Origin: Musa acuminata AAA Group
Taxonomy: Eukaryota; Streptophyta; Magnoliopsida; Zingiberales; Musaceae
DNA: 64,000 nt
NCBI RefSeq assembly: GCF_036884655.1
Contig: NC_088356.1
Location: 15,370,001 to 15,434,000, forward strand
Reading direction: 5' to 3'
Shown here: positions 46,951 through 58,054 of the stretch, piece by piece
Position numbering within the stretch: the stretch's first letter is position 1
Layout of the letters: the number at the start of each line of letters is the position of its first letter
Position numbers and translations under genes: made by a program
The notes under the pieces: model-generated
Told to the model about the DNA's origin: nothing
Database searches by the model: none
What the model saw: the letters and a program-made list of their open reading frames with translations, nothing else

Positions 46951-46964
46951 ATCTCCCCCTTTTT
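46951..46964 (-). other. Element B polypurine tract
   Basis: AAAAAGGGGGAGAT directly beside the 3' LTR on the minus strand primes plus-strand DNA synthesis in this class of element. The same tract occurs in A at 54904-54917. Confidence 0.88.
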
Positions 46965-47186
46965 GATGATGACAATTAATTGATGACGGAGTTAAACATT
47001 ACTCCCCCTATCTATATGTCATATTATGAGAAGATAAAAAACACTTGAATTCCATCCCATTGGATTCAAGCATAACCCGATAAGTTTTAATCGTAGAACT
47101 TATCGTTATCCTCATTAAACAATAGTAAGTACGAAACTTCGATGAAAATCATAAGTTAAATGATACGGGACGAATTTTGCTACGAT

Positions 47187-47363
47187 AGAAGATAAAGATT
47201 TTCAATATAAATTTCATGATATCAATCTTGTGATATTTTCAAGGATTTGCAAGTCATATAAGACATTCATATCACACAGAAGATAAAGATTTTCAATATA
47301 AATTTCATGATATCAATCTTGTGATATTTTCAAGGATTTGCAAGTCATATAAGACATTCATAT
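47187..47363. repeat. 91-bp tandem duplication in the 3' region of element B
   Basis: AGAAGATAAAGATTTTCAAT occurs at 47187 and 47278. The second unit is cut by the insertion of A, so the duplication came first. A has only one copy of this segment. Confidence 0.88.
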
Positions 47364-47879
47364 TGTTGAATCTCGGATTTTGATGATATAATCAATTGGT
47401 GGGTTAATTGATCTAATCCATATTATTGAGTTAAGTGTGCAGGATTAACTACGATAACCAGAAAATATAAAGCAAGGATACCGGAGTCGAGCTCGATGGA
47501 CGTTTAAGAGACCGAAGAATCATCGGAGATGCTGCAGGAACCATCCGAGAAGAAATCAGGAACGTGTCGGAAGTTCGCCGAAGAAATCGTCGGAGGCTCG
47601 CGGAGATCACCAAGAAGGCTCAGCTACTCGTTAAAGTCATCACAAAGATTGGGAGCTTGCAGGGAGTCCGTCGGAAGAAGTTCATCGGAAAGCTCGCCGG
47701 AACAAGACTCGACGTTCGCGGTTAAAAAACTTGCTTAGGATATTTTTTTTGTGTTATGTAGTTCACCTGTAATTAGGATTAGGATTAAGAGATAATCCTA
47801 TATCCTGGTTAAGGGCCAACTGGGCCCAAAGTCAGATTTGGTTTGGGCTAAAGTTAAGCCAAACCAATGAATCGGAAAG

Positions 47880-48030
47880 CCAGGCGGTGGCACCGCCTGG
47901 CTGGGAGGTGAAACCGCCCAGCACCCGAGTGTTGGGCGGTGACACCTCCTTGGCTGGGCGGTTGCACCGTCCAGCACCCGAGCGCTGGGCGGTGGCACCA
48001 CCTGGCTGGGCGTGGAACCTCCAGCACCGG
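47880..48030 (+). repeat. Palindrome-like motif array in the A LTR
   Basis: About six copies of a 15-bp near-palindrome of the GGCGGTGSCACCGCC type alternate with spacers TGGCT and CAGCACCCGAG. The array recurs in all A and B LTRs and, with GGTACC centres, in C and D. Confidence 0.75.
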
Positions 48031-48082
48031 GAACCCTAAGAGAATTCAAATTTTGAAACCCAAAATTTGAATCCTCTTGAGG

Positions 48083-48094
48083 CCTATAAATACC
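48083..48094 (+). promoter_or_regulatory. LTR TATA box of element A
   Basis: CTATAAATACCCC-type sequence follows the motif array in the 5' LTR and is kept in the 3' LTR and in both LTRs of B. It probably sets the start of the genomic RNA about 30 nt downstream. Confidence 0.6.
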
Positions 48095-48591
48095 CCTCAA
48101 ATCTCAGCTGAGATTACAACTTTTGAGAAGCATTTTGATTGAGAGAAAAGTCTTAGAAAGTCTTAGCAAGTCTTGTTTTCAATTTGCTAGAGAGTTCTCC
48201 TCCTTCTTTCTTATTGAAAATTTGTAAGAGGTTGAGCTACTTGTAAAAAGTTGTAAGAGGGGTGTTTACCCTTCCATTTCAAGAGACTTGCTAGTGGAAG
48301 GTGGGAGCCTCATCGAAGAGGGGCCTCGCAAGTGGAGTAGGTCATTTGACCGAACCCTCTAAAAATCGGCGTAATCTCTAGTTTGCTTTTTATTATTGTC
48401 ATTTACATTACTGCAAATCTTCTTACTGCTTTAGCTTGTATTACTCTTGCTGCGCAACTTTAAGAATACGCCTTCAAGTTAAATTTCTTAAGTTTCGTTC
48501 TTAACGTACGAAAGATTTTGATTAAAATCGAAGTTTTAATCCGCTGCACTAATTCACCCCCCCCTCTTAGTGCCGCTCCGATCCTAACAAG

Positions 48592-48603
48592 TGGTATCAG
48601 AGC
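48592..48603 (+). other. Element A primer-binding site
   Basis: TGGTATCAGAGC two bases after the 5' LTR, complementary to initiator Met-tRNA. Confidence 0.92.
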
Positions 48604-48641
48604 AAGGTTATCTCTCATATTTGGTTTAATACCCAAGAGAG

Positions 48642-50609
48642 ATGGCTTACTCCGGCATGCAAGAGGGCCATTCTATTGCACGACCACCTTTGTTTAATGG
48701 GTCGGAGTACACATATTGGAAGACTCGCATGAGAATCTTCCTCATTTCTATGGACTTTGAGCTTTGGTCTATTGTCGAGAATGGATTTCAAAAATCTTCT
48801 CTTCCGATGAGCGAATGGAATGAATCGGAGAAGAAGGTTTTTGCTTTAAATGCAAAGGCTATGAATGCCTTGTTTTGTGCATTAGACAAAAACGAATTTA
48901 ATCGTGTTTCAATGTGTGATTCGGCTTTTGATATTTGGAGAACTCTTGAGGTCACTCATGAAGGCACTAGCCGAGTGAAAGAGTCCAAAATCAACATCCT
49001 TGTGCACTCTTACGAACTTTTCCGAATGAAACCAAGTGAGTCCATCGGAGACATGTACACCCGGTTTACGGATGTCATCAATGGACTCAAAGCTCTTGGT
49101 AAAGATTTTACTAACTTTGAACTAGTAACTAAAATCTTAAGATCCCTCCCTAAAAGTTGGGATCCAAAAGTTACGGCCATTCAAGAGGCCAAAGACCTTA
49201 AAGCATTCCCTCTTGAAGAACTCATTGGGTCTCTAATGACCTACGAAATGACATATCAAGCTCATGACGAGCTCGAGAACCCCCTTCCAAAGAACAGGAA
49301 GGATATTGCACTCAAATCTCAAGAAGACCACTTGAAAGGAACATCAAGTGATGAGGACAGTGACAATGACATTGCACTTTTGACTCAAAAATTTAAAAAA
49401 TATTTAAGAAAGAACAAACTTAAAAATAATGTAAAAAATAAATTTGAACAAAAGAAGGACCAAGTGATTTGCTATGAATGCAAAAAACCGGGACACTACA
49501 AGAACGATTGTCCTCAAGCCAAAAAGAGGACATCAAAGAAGAAGGCGTTCAAGGCAACGTGGGATGATTCAAGCGCATCCGAAGAAGAGGAGTCCAACAC
49601 CGAGCAAGTTGCTCATTACGCGCTAATGACTTTAGAAGAAGAGACAAACCCACAAGCTAGGAGCAAGAGATGGTATCTCGATAGTGGATGCTCAAGACAT
49701 ATGACTGGAGATCCATCTCATTTCTCTATGCTCACTAGCAAAGAAGAAGGGTACGTCACCTTCGGAGACAACAACAAAGGCAAAATCATTGGCAAGGGAA
49801 CTATTGGTAACAAATTTAGTTTTTCCATTGATGATGTTTTACTAGTTGATGGATTGAAACACAATCTCTTAAGTATTAGTCAACTATGCGATAAAGGTTA
49901 TATCGTTAGATTTGAATCAAATATGTGCATTATTGAAAAACCAAATCATAACATGACTATGATTGCTTTAAAACAAAATAATGTCTATACCATCAATCTT
50001 GATGAACTAGGTAATAAAATGTGTTTCTCCGTCGTAAATGATGATGCTTGGCTTTGGCATAGGAGATTAGGTCATGCAAGCATGAAAACAATATCTAAAA
50101 TCTCATCTCAAGAATTAGTACGAGGGATTCCGAATATGAAGTTTATTAAGGATAAGGTATGCGATGCATGTCAACTAGGCAAACAAATTAAAACAAGCTT
50201 CAAACCAAAAAATCAAATTAGCACCACTAGACCATTACAATTGATCCATTTGGACTTATTTGGACTAATTGATACAACAAGTCTAGGTGGAAGCAAATAT
50301 GCTTTTGTGATTGTGGATGACTACTCTAGATACACTTGGACCTATTTCTTAGCTCACAAAAGTGATTGCTTCAAGTGTTTCTCTAAGTTTTGTAAACTCA
50401 CTCAAAACGAAAAAGGCTTCATGATTTCATCAATTCGGAGTGATCACGGTGGTGAATTCCAAAACCGTGACTTTCAAAATTTTTGCGAAGTTAATGGGTA
50501 CAATCATAACTTCTCAACTCCAAGAAATCCTCAACAAAATGGAGTAGTTGAAAGGAAAAATAGAAGCCTACAAGAAATGGCAAGAACTATGTTAAATGAA
50601 CATAATTAA
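48642..50609 (+). pseudogene. Element A gag, protease and N-terminal integrase (655 aa, cut by a stop)
   Basis: It starts MAYSGMQEGHSIARPPLFNG. Gag has a copia-type domain and a zinc knuckle CYECKKPGHYKNDC at residues 277-290. A short acidic linker (SEEEESNTEQ) leads through [14 protein letters not shown], the presumed splice junction, to protease DSGCS (Asp347). The integrase follows with HRRLGHASM and CDACQLGK and a D-x35-E pair at Asp601 and Glu637. A TAA at 50607-50609, where B has TTA, ends the frame 18 residues after that Glu. Gag and protease are intact; the polyprotein is not. The second zinc knuckle present in B is missing. Confidence 0.9.
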
Positions 50610-52682
50610 CCCAAATATTTTTGGGCCGAAGCCGTAAATACGACTTGTTACATCATGAATAGGGTCCTAATAAGACCATCTCTATCAAAAACTCCCTATG
50701 AATTATGGAATAACAAAAAACCAAATATTTCTTATTTTAAAGTTTTTGGTTGTAAATGCTTCATTTTAAATGAAAAGGATGCCCTAGGTAAATTTGATGC
50801 TAAATCCGATGAAGGCATTTTTCTTGGTTACTCCTCCGTTTCTAAGGCCTTTCGTGTCTTTAACAAAAGGACTTTAGTAATAGGAGAGTCTATTCATGTA
50901 GTTTTTAATGAAATTTCTGATTTAAAGAAAAATGATTTTGATGATGATCTTGATTTTGATAATTTGAATTTAAACGAACCCCCTCCTCAAAATAGCCATT
51001 TGAATACATCTTCTTCCGAAATTTCTTTACCCAAAGAATGGAAGTATGTAGATGCTCATCCAAAAGAGCAAATTATAGGAGATACATCAAAAGGGGTTCA
51101 AACTCGTTCTTCTTTCAAAAATTTTTGTGCTAACGCCGCTTTCCTTTCTCAAATTGAACCTAAATGCATTGACGAAGCCTTAAAAGATGATTTTTGGATC
51201 ATTGCAATGCAAGAAGAATTGAACCAATTTGAGAGAAATGAGGTATGGAAGCTTGTTCCTAGACCAAGTGACCACTTAGTCATAGGTACTAAGTGGGTCT
51301 TTAGAAACAAGCAAGACGAAAATGGTATCGTGGTTAGAAACAAGGCTAGATTAGTGGCCAAAGGTTTCAACCAAGAAGAAGGTATCGATTACGAAGAAAC
51401 CTTCGCTCCCGTGGCTCGATTAGAAGCCATAAGGATGCTCCTTGCCTATGCTAGTAGTAATAATTTTAAACTATTTCAAATGGATGTTAAAAGTGCTTTC
51501 TTGAATGGTTTTATTTCCGAAGAAGTATTTGTCGAACAACCTCCCGGATTTGAAAATTCTCTTCTTCCTAATCATGTATTCAAATTGACTAAAGCTCTCT
51601 ATGGCTTAAAACAAGCTCCTAGAGCTTGGTATGAAAGGCTTAGTTCCTTTCTTATTTTAAATAATTTTACCAAAGACAAGGTTGATACTACATTGTTTAT
51701 TAAACATTTTGAAAATAATTTTCTTATTGTGCAAATTTATGTTGACGATATTGTGTTTGGCTCTTCGGATGAATCACTATGTGAATCATTTGCCAAATGT
51801 ATGAGTCTTGAATTTGAAATGAGTTTAATGGGTGAATTAACTTTCTTTTTGGGATTACAAATCAAACAACTTAGTGATGGTATATTTCTCAACCAATCGA
51901 AATATACATTAGAATTGTTAAAACGATTTAACATGGATAATTCAAAAGTAATAAACACCCCTATGAGTACTGCGACTAAGTTAGATATGGATGAAAATAG
52001 TGAAAATTTCGATCAAAAAACATATAGGGGAATGATAGGTAGTCTACTCTACCTTACCGCGACTAGACCGGATATTATGTTTAGTGTAGGACTTTGTGCT
52101 AGGTTTCAATCAAATCCTAAATTATCTCATCTCAAAAGTGTTAAAAGAATATTTAGGTATCTTAAAGGAACTCCAAATTTAGGATTGTGGTATCCAAAAT
52201 CTGAAAAATTCGATCTAATAGCTTATGCAGATGCCGATTTTGGCGGATGCAGGATAGATAGAAAAAGTACATCCGGAACATGCCAATTTTTAGGACATGC
52301 ACTTGTTTCTTGGACTTCCAAGAAACAAAATTCAGTTGCACTATCTACGGCGGAAGCCGAATACATTGCTACAAGTGCATGTTGTGCACAAGTAATTTGG
52401 ATGAAACATACATTAGAAGACTATGGAATTCACATTGAAAATATTCCCATAAAATGCGATAATACTAGTGCCATATGCCTTACTAAAAATCAAATTCAGC
52501 ACTCTAGAACTAAGCACATCGACGTTAGGCATCATTTCATACGCAATCATGTTCTTAACAATGATGTTGTTCTAGAATTCATTGACACAAAGCATCAATT
52601 AGCAGATATATTTACTAAAGCTTTGAATGAAGACCAATTTGAATTCATCCGAAGGGAATTAGGCATGCTAAATTGTCCCTAA
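50610..52682 (+). pseudogene. Element A pol remainder: integrase end, reverse transcriptase, RNase H
   Basis: Same frame as the upstream ORF after the TAA; the first ATG is at 50655 (675 codons). It has the integrase C-terminal part ([23 protein letters not shown]), reverse transcriptase with [12 protein letters not shown] and [10 protein letters not shown] (YVDD at about 51738-51749), and RNase H with [18 protein letters not shown] and [11 protein letters not shown]. All catalytic motifs are present. One nonsense codon is the only lesion I see in A, so it probably lost activity recently. Confidence 0.9.
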
Positions 52683-53191
52683 AATGAACTTCACAAAAAA
52701 GACTCGTTCTTTTCCCTTCGTTTATAAATTTGAATTCTTCCTTCTTCTACAATTCAAAATGATCCATTAAAGTATAAATTATGATCTTGAGGGAAGAAGC
52801 TAAACAAAAGGAAGGAAGAAATTTTTTTTCTTTCCTCCGCGTGATGCCAGCGGTGGCACCGCCAGATCCGGCGGTTGGACCGACTGGCGCTCGGGCGCCA
52901 GGCGGTGACACCGACCAGTTTGGCGGTGACACCGACCGAGTCACCCTTTTAACCCGAGGGGTTAGGGCCGGCGGTGACACCGCCCCCAACCCGAAGAAAG
53001 ACCCCTCCAAAACCCTCTCCCATTCCCTCTAACCCTCATTCTACCTCTTAGAAACATTGGAGAAGGATTCTTGGTGGTCCAAGCTTTCCATCTCTCAACA
53101 TAATCTCCACAAGGTAACACTTGAAATCCCTCATTTCTTTTCTCTTTCTCTTGCTTATTTTTCACAATTTCATCATCATCTTGTCTAGAAA
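52683..53191 (+). other. Spacer between pol and third ORF of element A
   Basis: It holds a GC-rich motif array at 52848-52990 (GCGGTGGCACCGCC, GGCGGTGACACCGACC and similar) like the one in the LTRs. Then comes a TTTCTCTTTCTCTTGCTTATT pyrimidine stretch at about 53140 that could serve as a 3' splice site region for the third ORF. The matching spacer in B is 57545-58054. Confidence 0.65.
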
Positions 53192-54286
53192 ATGGCACCA
53201 AAGAGATCAAAAGGAATAAGGATTGAAGGAGATTCATATAACCATGACCTTTTTAGATCAAAAGAGGTAGCCCTTAGCTTTCCAAAATTTGAAACACGAT
53301 GTGTCCATAAGGGAAAATACGTTGATTTGGATGAACTAGAGGACTTGGATCCCATTAAGTGGTTTGCTCAACTAGAAGCTCTACCTCTACTACAAATAGA
53401 TGAACCAATCTATCCACGGTTAGTGAGATTGTTCTATGCCAACCTATATGAAGACAATGATAGCCTAAGCACTTACATTCTAGGAACACCCATTAGAATT
53501 TTTGACAGCACCATTTGTGAGCTAATTGGCATAACTGAAAAAGATAGGGGATGCTGTTTTAAAGGTAAATGGGACGTCAAAAAAATAGGAGCAACCTATT
53601 CCGAAGCCGTGAAAATAATTTTTGCAAATCCAAACCTTGACTTCCTACCCAAGAGCTGTGAACACTTAATGCCTTTCAACTCTAAAATTCTTCATCACAT
53701 TATCACAAGCATCATATTCCCCAAACAATTTCATCTTGACGAAGTAAGTCAATTAGAGATAGGAACCATGTATTGGATTATGACCGGTCAGCATAATTGT
53801 TTTGGGTACTTGATTCGCCAACATATGCAGAAAATTATGACTAAAGATACTATATTGCCAAATGGGAGGTTAATCACTAGAATTCTTCATGCCTATGACA
53901 TTTGCATTCCACCCGATGAAGAATCTATTCAAAATGATCGATATAACATAATAAATAAAAACCTGCTAAAAAAACTTAGGTGCACTTTTAGCAATGGCAT
54001 ATGGGTTAGGCAGCCTAGAAGGACGGATCCAATTCCTACACCAATAGAACAACCTGAAACACCAATTCTTATGGGAAGTGAATCTCCTCCTCCTAGTCCC
54101 TTTGGAGCAGCACCTTCAGCTCCTGTTTCCTCCTCTGAAAATTTCATTATGGCGGAGCTATCTCAGATCAAATCACAGCAAGAACAAATTCAGAATCAAC
54201 AAGTTGAAATTTTGAAGACACTACGACAGATGAATGAAAAAATAGATATCATGTATCAGCACTGTGGATTACCTCCTAAGGATTAA
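53192..54286 (+). CDS. Element A third ORF (364 aa), plant-transposon-type protein
   Basis: It begins 510 bp after the pol stop, so it is not a simple readthrough product; a spliced or separate transcript is needed. The protein has a basic N-terminus, a 250-residue body (EALPLLQIDEPIYPRLVRLF, HHIITSIIFPKQFHLDE, GQHNCFGYLIRQHM), a Pro/Ser-rich linker and a Gln-rich probable coiled coil ending MYQHCGLPPKD. No membrane segment is visible, which argues against an envelope role. It is open over its full length in both A and B. Function unknown. Confidence 0.85.
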   Translation: MAPKRSKGIRIEGDSYNHDLFRSKEVALSFPKFETRCVHKGKYVDLDELEDLDPIKWFAQLEALPLLQIDEPIYPRLVRLFYANLYEDNDSLSTYILGTPIRIFDSTICELIGITEKDRGCCFKGKWDVKKIGATYSEAVKIIFANPNLDFLPKSCEHLMPFNSKILHHIITSIIFPKQFHLDEVSQLEIGTMYWIMTGQHNCFGYLIRQHMQKIMTKDTILPNGRLITRILHAYDICIPPDEESIQNDRYNIINKNLLKKLRCTFSNGIWVRQPRRTDPIPTPIEQPETPILMGSESPPPSPFGAAPSAPVSSSENFIMAELSQIKSQQEQIQNQQVEILKTLRQMNEKIDIMYQHCGLPPKD

Positions 54287-54903
54287 ATTGATGTATCTTT
54301 TTCTTCTGTTCTGTTTGCTTTTAAAAACAAGTTCATGTTTGTCATCGATTGTACGATAACTGATCTTTCCTTTAGATAACTACTGTCTTAATCTGCATAG
54401 ATGATGATGTCTTTTGGATAAACTATTTCTGGCAAATTTGAATGATAACTTTGATAAATGCTAAACCTTTTTCTATGATCATCATTTAGCTGGCTTGTCT
54501 CTTTTTGTTGATGACAAAGGGGGAGAAGTGATGACTGACACCAGAACGATAGCATGGCTAATATGAATTACAAAAACTTGTGAAACTTGTGTGATATGAA
54601 TGTCTTATATGACTTGCAAATCATTGAAAATATCACAAAATTGATATCATGAAATTTATATTGAAAATCTTTATCTTCTATCGTAGCAAAATTCGTCCCG
54701 TATCATTTAAACTTATGATTTTTATTGAAGTTTCGTACTTACTATTGTTTAATGAGGATAACGATAAAGTTCTACGATTAGAACTTATCGGGTTATGCTT
54801 GAATCCAATGGGATGGAATTCAAGTGTTTTTTATCTTCTCATAATATGGCATATAGATAGGGGGAGTTATGTTTAACTCCGTCATCAATTGATTGTCATC
54901 ATC

Positions 54904-54917
54904 AAAAAGGGGGAGAT
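54904..54917 (+). other. Element A polypurine tract
   Basis: AAAAAGGGGGAGAT directly before the 3' LTR, the plus-strand primer. A similar GACAAAGGGGGAGAAG occurs further upstream at about 54513-54528. Confidence 0.9.
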
Positions 54918-56145
54918 TGTTGAATCTCGGATTTTGATGATATAATCAATTAGTGGGTTAATTGATCTAATCCATATTATTGAGTTAAGTGTGCAGGATT
55001 AACTACGATAACCAGAAAACATAAAGCAAGGATACCGGAGTCGAGCTCGATGGACGTTTAAGAGACCGAAGAATCATCGGAGATGCTGTCGGAACCATCC
55101 GAGAAGAAATCGGGAACGTGTCGGAAGTTCGCCGAAGAAATCGTCGGAGGCTCGCGGAGATCACCAAGAAGGCTCGGCTACTCGTTAAAGTCATCACAAA
55201 GATTGGGAGCTTGCAGGGAGTCCGTTGGAAGAAGTTCATCGGAAAGCTCGCCGAAACAAGACTCGACGTTCGCGGTTAAAAAACTTGCTTAGGATGTTTT
55301 TTTTGTGTTATGTAGTTCACCTGTAATTAGGATTAGGATTAAGAGATAATCCTATATCCTGGTTAAGGGCCAACTGGGCCCAAAGTCAGATTTGGTTTGG
55401 GCTAAAATTAAGCCAAACCAATGAATCGGAAAGCCAGGCGGTGGCACCGCCTGGCTGGGCGGTGAAACTGCCCAGCACCCGAGTGCTGGGCGGTGACACC
55501 TCCTTGGCTGGGCGGTTGCACCGTCCAGCACCCGAGCGCTGGGCGGTGGCACCGCCTGGCTGGGCGGTGGAACCTCCAGCACCGGGAACCCTAAGAGAAT
55601 TCAAATTTTGAAACCCAAAATTTGAATCCTCTTGAGGCCTATAAATACCCCTCAAATCTCAGCTGAGATTACAACTTTTGAGAAGCATTTTGATTGAGAG
55701 AAAAGTCTTAGAAAGTCTTAGCAAGTCTTGTTTTCAATTTGCTAGAGAGTTCTCCTCCTTCTTTCTTATTGAAAATTTGTAAGAGGTTGAGCTGCTGGTA
55801 AAAAGTTGTAAGAGGGGTGTTTACCCTTCCATTTCAAGAGACTTGCTAGTGGAAGGTGGGAGCCTCATCGAAGAGGGGCCTCGCAAGTGGAGTAGGTCAT
55901 TTGACCGAACCACTCTAAAAATCGGCGTAATCTCTGGTTTGCTTTTTATTATTGTCATTTACATTACTGCAAATATTCTTACTGCTTTAGTTTGTATTAC
56001 TCTTGCTGCGCAACTTTAAGAATACGCCTTCAAGTTAAATTTCTCAAGTTTCGTTCTTAACGTACGAAAGATTTTGATTAAAATCGAAGTTTTAATCCGC
56101 AGCACTAATTCACCCCCCCCTCTTAGTGCCTCTCCGATCCTAACA
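54918..56145 (+). repeat. Element A 3' LTR
   Basis: Partner of 47364-48589. Many differences from it are C/T or G/A changes, several at CG sites, as expected from decay of methylated DNA. Confidence 0.92.
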
Positions 56146-56449
56146 CATATCACACAAGTTTTTGTAATTCATATTAGTCATGCTATCGTTCTGGTGTCAG
56201 TAATCACTTCTCCCCCTTTGTCATCAACAAAAAGAGACAAGCCAGCTAATTGATGATCATAGAAAAAGGTTTAGCATTTATCAAAGTTCATCATTCAAAT
56301 TTGTCAGAAATAGTTTATCCAAAAGACATCATCATCTATGCAGATTAAGACAGTAGTTATCTAAAGGAAAGATCAGTTATCGTACAATCGATGACAAACA
56401 TGAACTTGTTTTTAAAAGCAAACAGGACAGAATAAAAAGATACATCAAT

Positions 56450-57544
56450 TTAATCCTTAGGAGGTAATCCACAGTGCTGATACATGATATCTATTTTTTC
56501 ATTCATCTGTCGTAGTGTCTTCAAAATTTCAACTTGTTGATTCTGAATTTGTTCTTGCTGTGATTTGATCTGAGATAGCTCCGCCATAATGATATCTTCA
56601 GAGGAGGAAACAGGAGCTGAAGGTGCTGCTCCAAAGGGACTAGGAGGAGGAGATTCACTTCCCATAAGAATTGGTGTTTCGGGTTGTTCTATTGGTGTAG
56701 GAATTAGATCCGTCCTTCTAGGCTGCCTAACCCATATGCCATTGCTAAAAGTGCACCTAAGTTTTTTCAGCAGGTTTTTATTTATTATATTATATCGATC
56801 ATTTTGAATAGATTCTTCATCGGGTGGAATGCAAATGTCATAGGCATGAAGAATTCTAGTGATTAACCTCCCATATGGCAATATAGTATCTTTAGTCATA
56901 ATTTCCTGCATGTGTTGGCGAATCAAGTACCCAAAACAATTATGCTGACCGGTCATAATCCAATACATGGTTCCTATCTCTAATTGACTTACTTCGTCAA
57001 GATGAAATTGTTTGGGGAATATGATGCTTGTGATAATGTGATGAAGAATTTTAGAGTTGAAAGACATTAAGTGTTCACAGCTCTTGGGTAGGAAGTCAAG
57101 GTTTGGATTTGCAAAAATTGTTTTCACGGCTTCGGAATAGGTTGCTCCTATTTTTTTGACGTCCCATTTACCTTTAAAATAGCATCCCCTATCTTTTTCA
57201 GTTATGCCAATTAGCTCACAAATGGTGCTGTCAAAAATTCTAATGGGTGTTCCTAGAATGTAAGTGGTTAGGCTATCATTGTCTTCATATAGGTTGGCAT
57301 AGAACAATCTCACTAACCATGGATAGATTGGTTCATCTATTTGTAGTAGAGGTAGAGCTTCTAGTTGAGCAAACCACTTAATGGGATCTAAGTCCTCTAG
57401 TTCATCCAAATCAACGTATTTTCCCTTATGGACACATCGTGTTTCAAATTTTGGAAAGCTAAGGGCTACCTCTTTTGATCTAAAAAGGTTATGGTTATAT
57501 GAATCTCCTTCAATCCTTATTCCTTTTGATCTCTTTGGAGCCAT
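56450..57544 (-). CDS. Element B third ORF (364 aa), plant-transposon-type protein
   Basis: This is the intact counterpart of the third ORF of A (53192-54286), with about 11 amino-acid differences. The N-terminus is basic (MAPKRSKGIRIEG); the body has FETRCVHKGKYVDLDELEDL and ICELIGITEKDRG; a Pro/Ser-rich linker around residues 280-315 leads to a Gln/Glu-rich probable coiled coil (about 318-355). I see no membrane segment or signal peptide. In SIRE-type elements the ORF after pol has been called envelope-like; this one looks more like the family often named putative plant transposon protein. Function unknown. Confidence 0.85.
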   Translation of the reverse strand: MAPKRSKGIRIEGDSYNHNLFRSKEVALSFPKFETRCVHKGKYVDLDELEDLDPIKWFAQLEALPLLQIDEPIYPWLVRLFYANLYEDNDSLTTYILGTPIRIFDSTICELIGITEKDRGCYFKGKWDVKKIGATYSEAVKTIFANPNLDFLPKSCEHLMSFNSKILHHIITSIIFPKQFHLDEVSQLEIGTMYWIMTGQHNCFGYLIRQHMQEIMTKDTILPYGRLITRILHAYDICIPPDEESIQNDRYNIINKNLLKKLRCTFSNGIWVRQPRRTDLIPTPIEQPETPILMGSESPPPSPFGAAPSAPVSSSEDIIMAELSQIKSQQEQIQNQQVEILKTLRQMNEKIDIMYQHCGLPPKD

Positions 57545-58054
57545 TTTCTAGACAAGATGATGATGAAATTGTGAAAAATAAGCAAGAGAAAGAGAAAAGA
57601 AAGGAGGGATTTCAAGTGTTACCTTGTGGAGATTATGTTGAGAGATGGAAAGCTTGGACCACCAAGAATCCTTTTCCAATGTTTCTAAGAGTTAGAATGA
57701 GGGTTAGAGGGAATGGGAGAGGGTTTTGGAGAGGTCTTTCTTCGGGTTGGGAGCGGTGTCACCGCCGGCCCTAACCCCTCGGGTTAAAAGGGTGACTCGG
57801 TCGGTGTCACCGCCAAACTGGTCGGTGTCACCGCCTGGCGCCCGAGCGCCAGTCGGTGCAACCACCGGATCTGGCGGTGCCACCGCTGGCATCACGCGGA
57901 GGAAAGAAAAAAAATTTTCTTCCTTCCTTTTGTTTAGCTTCTTCCCTCAAGATCATAATTTATACTTTAATGGATCATTTTGAATTAAAGAAGAAGAAAG
58001 AATTCAAATTCATAAACGATGGGAAAAGAACGAGTCCTTTTTGTGAAGTTCATT

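Larger units (their letters stand above)
47364..48589 (+). repeat. Element A 5' LTR
   Basis: It starts TGTTGAATCTCGG and ends CGATCCTAACA. It contains a motif array around 47880-48020 and TATAAATA at about 48086, a probable TATA box for the element's transcript. Confidence 0.92.
47364..56145 (+). mobile_element. SIRE/Maximus-type copia element A, complete, nested in B
   Basis: Two LTRs (1,226 and 1,228 bp), primer-binding site, gag-pol, third ORF and polypurine tract. The duplication CATAT is perfect (47359-47363 and 56146-56150). The flanks 47187-47363 and 56151 onward are the 3' interior of B in opposite orientation, so A landed in B between its third ORF and 3' LTR. Line-by-line comparison of the LTRs gives about 22 substitutions and two one-base indels. 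A differs from B by lacking 564 nt in gag and by one stop in integrase. Confidence 0.94.

Noticed and set aside
49644..49650. Loss of 564 nt in element A as a simple microhomology deletion
   Set aside because: Only AG is shared at the borders, whereas both ends match splice consensus and the frame is kept. Not excluded, but less likely than splicing.
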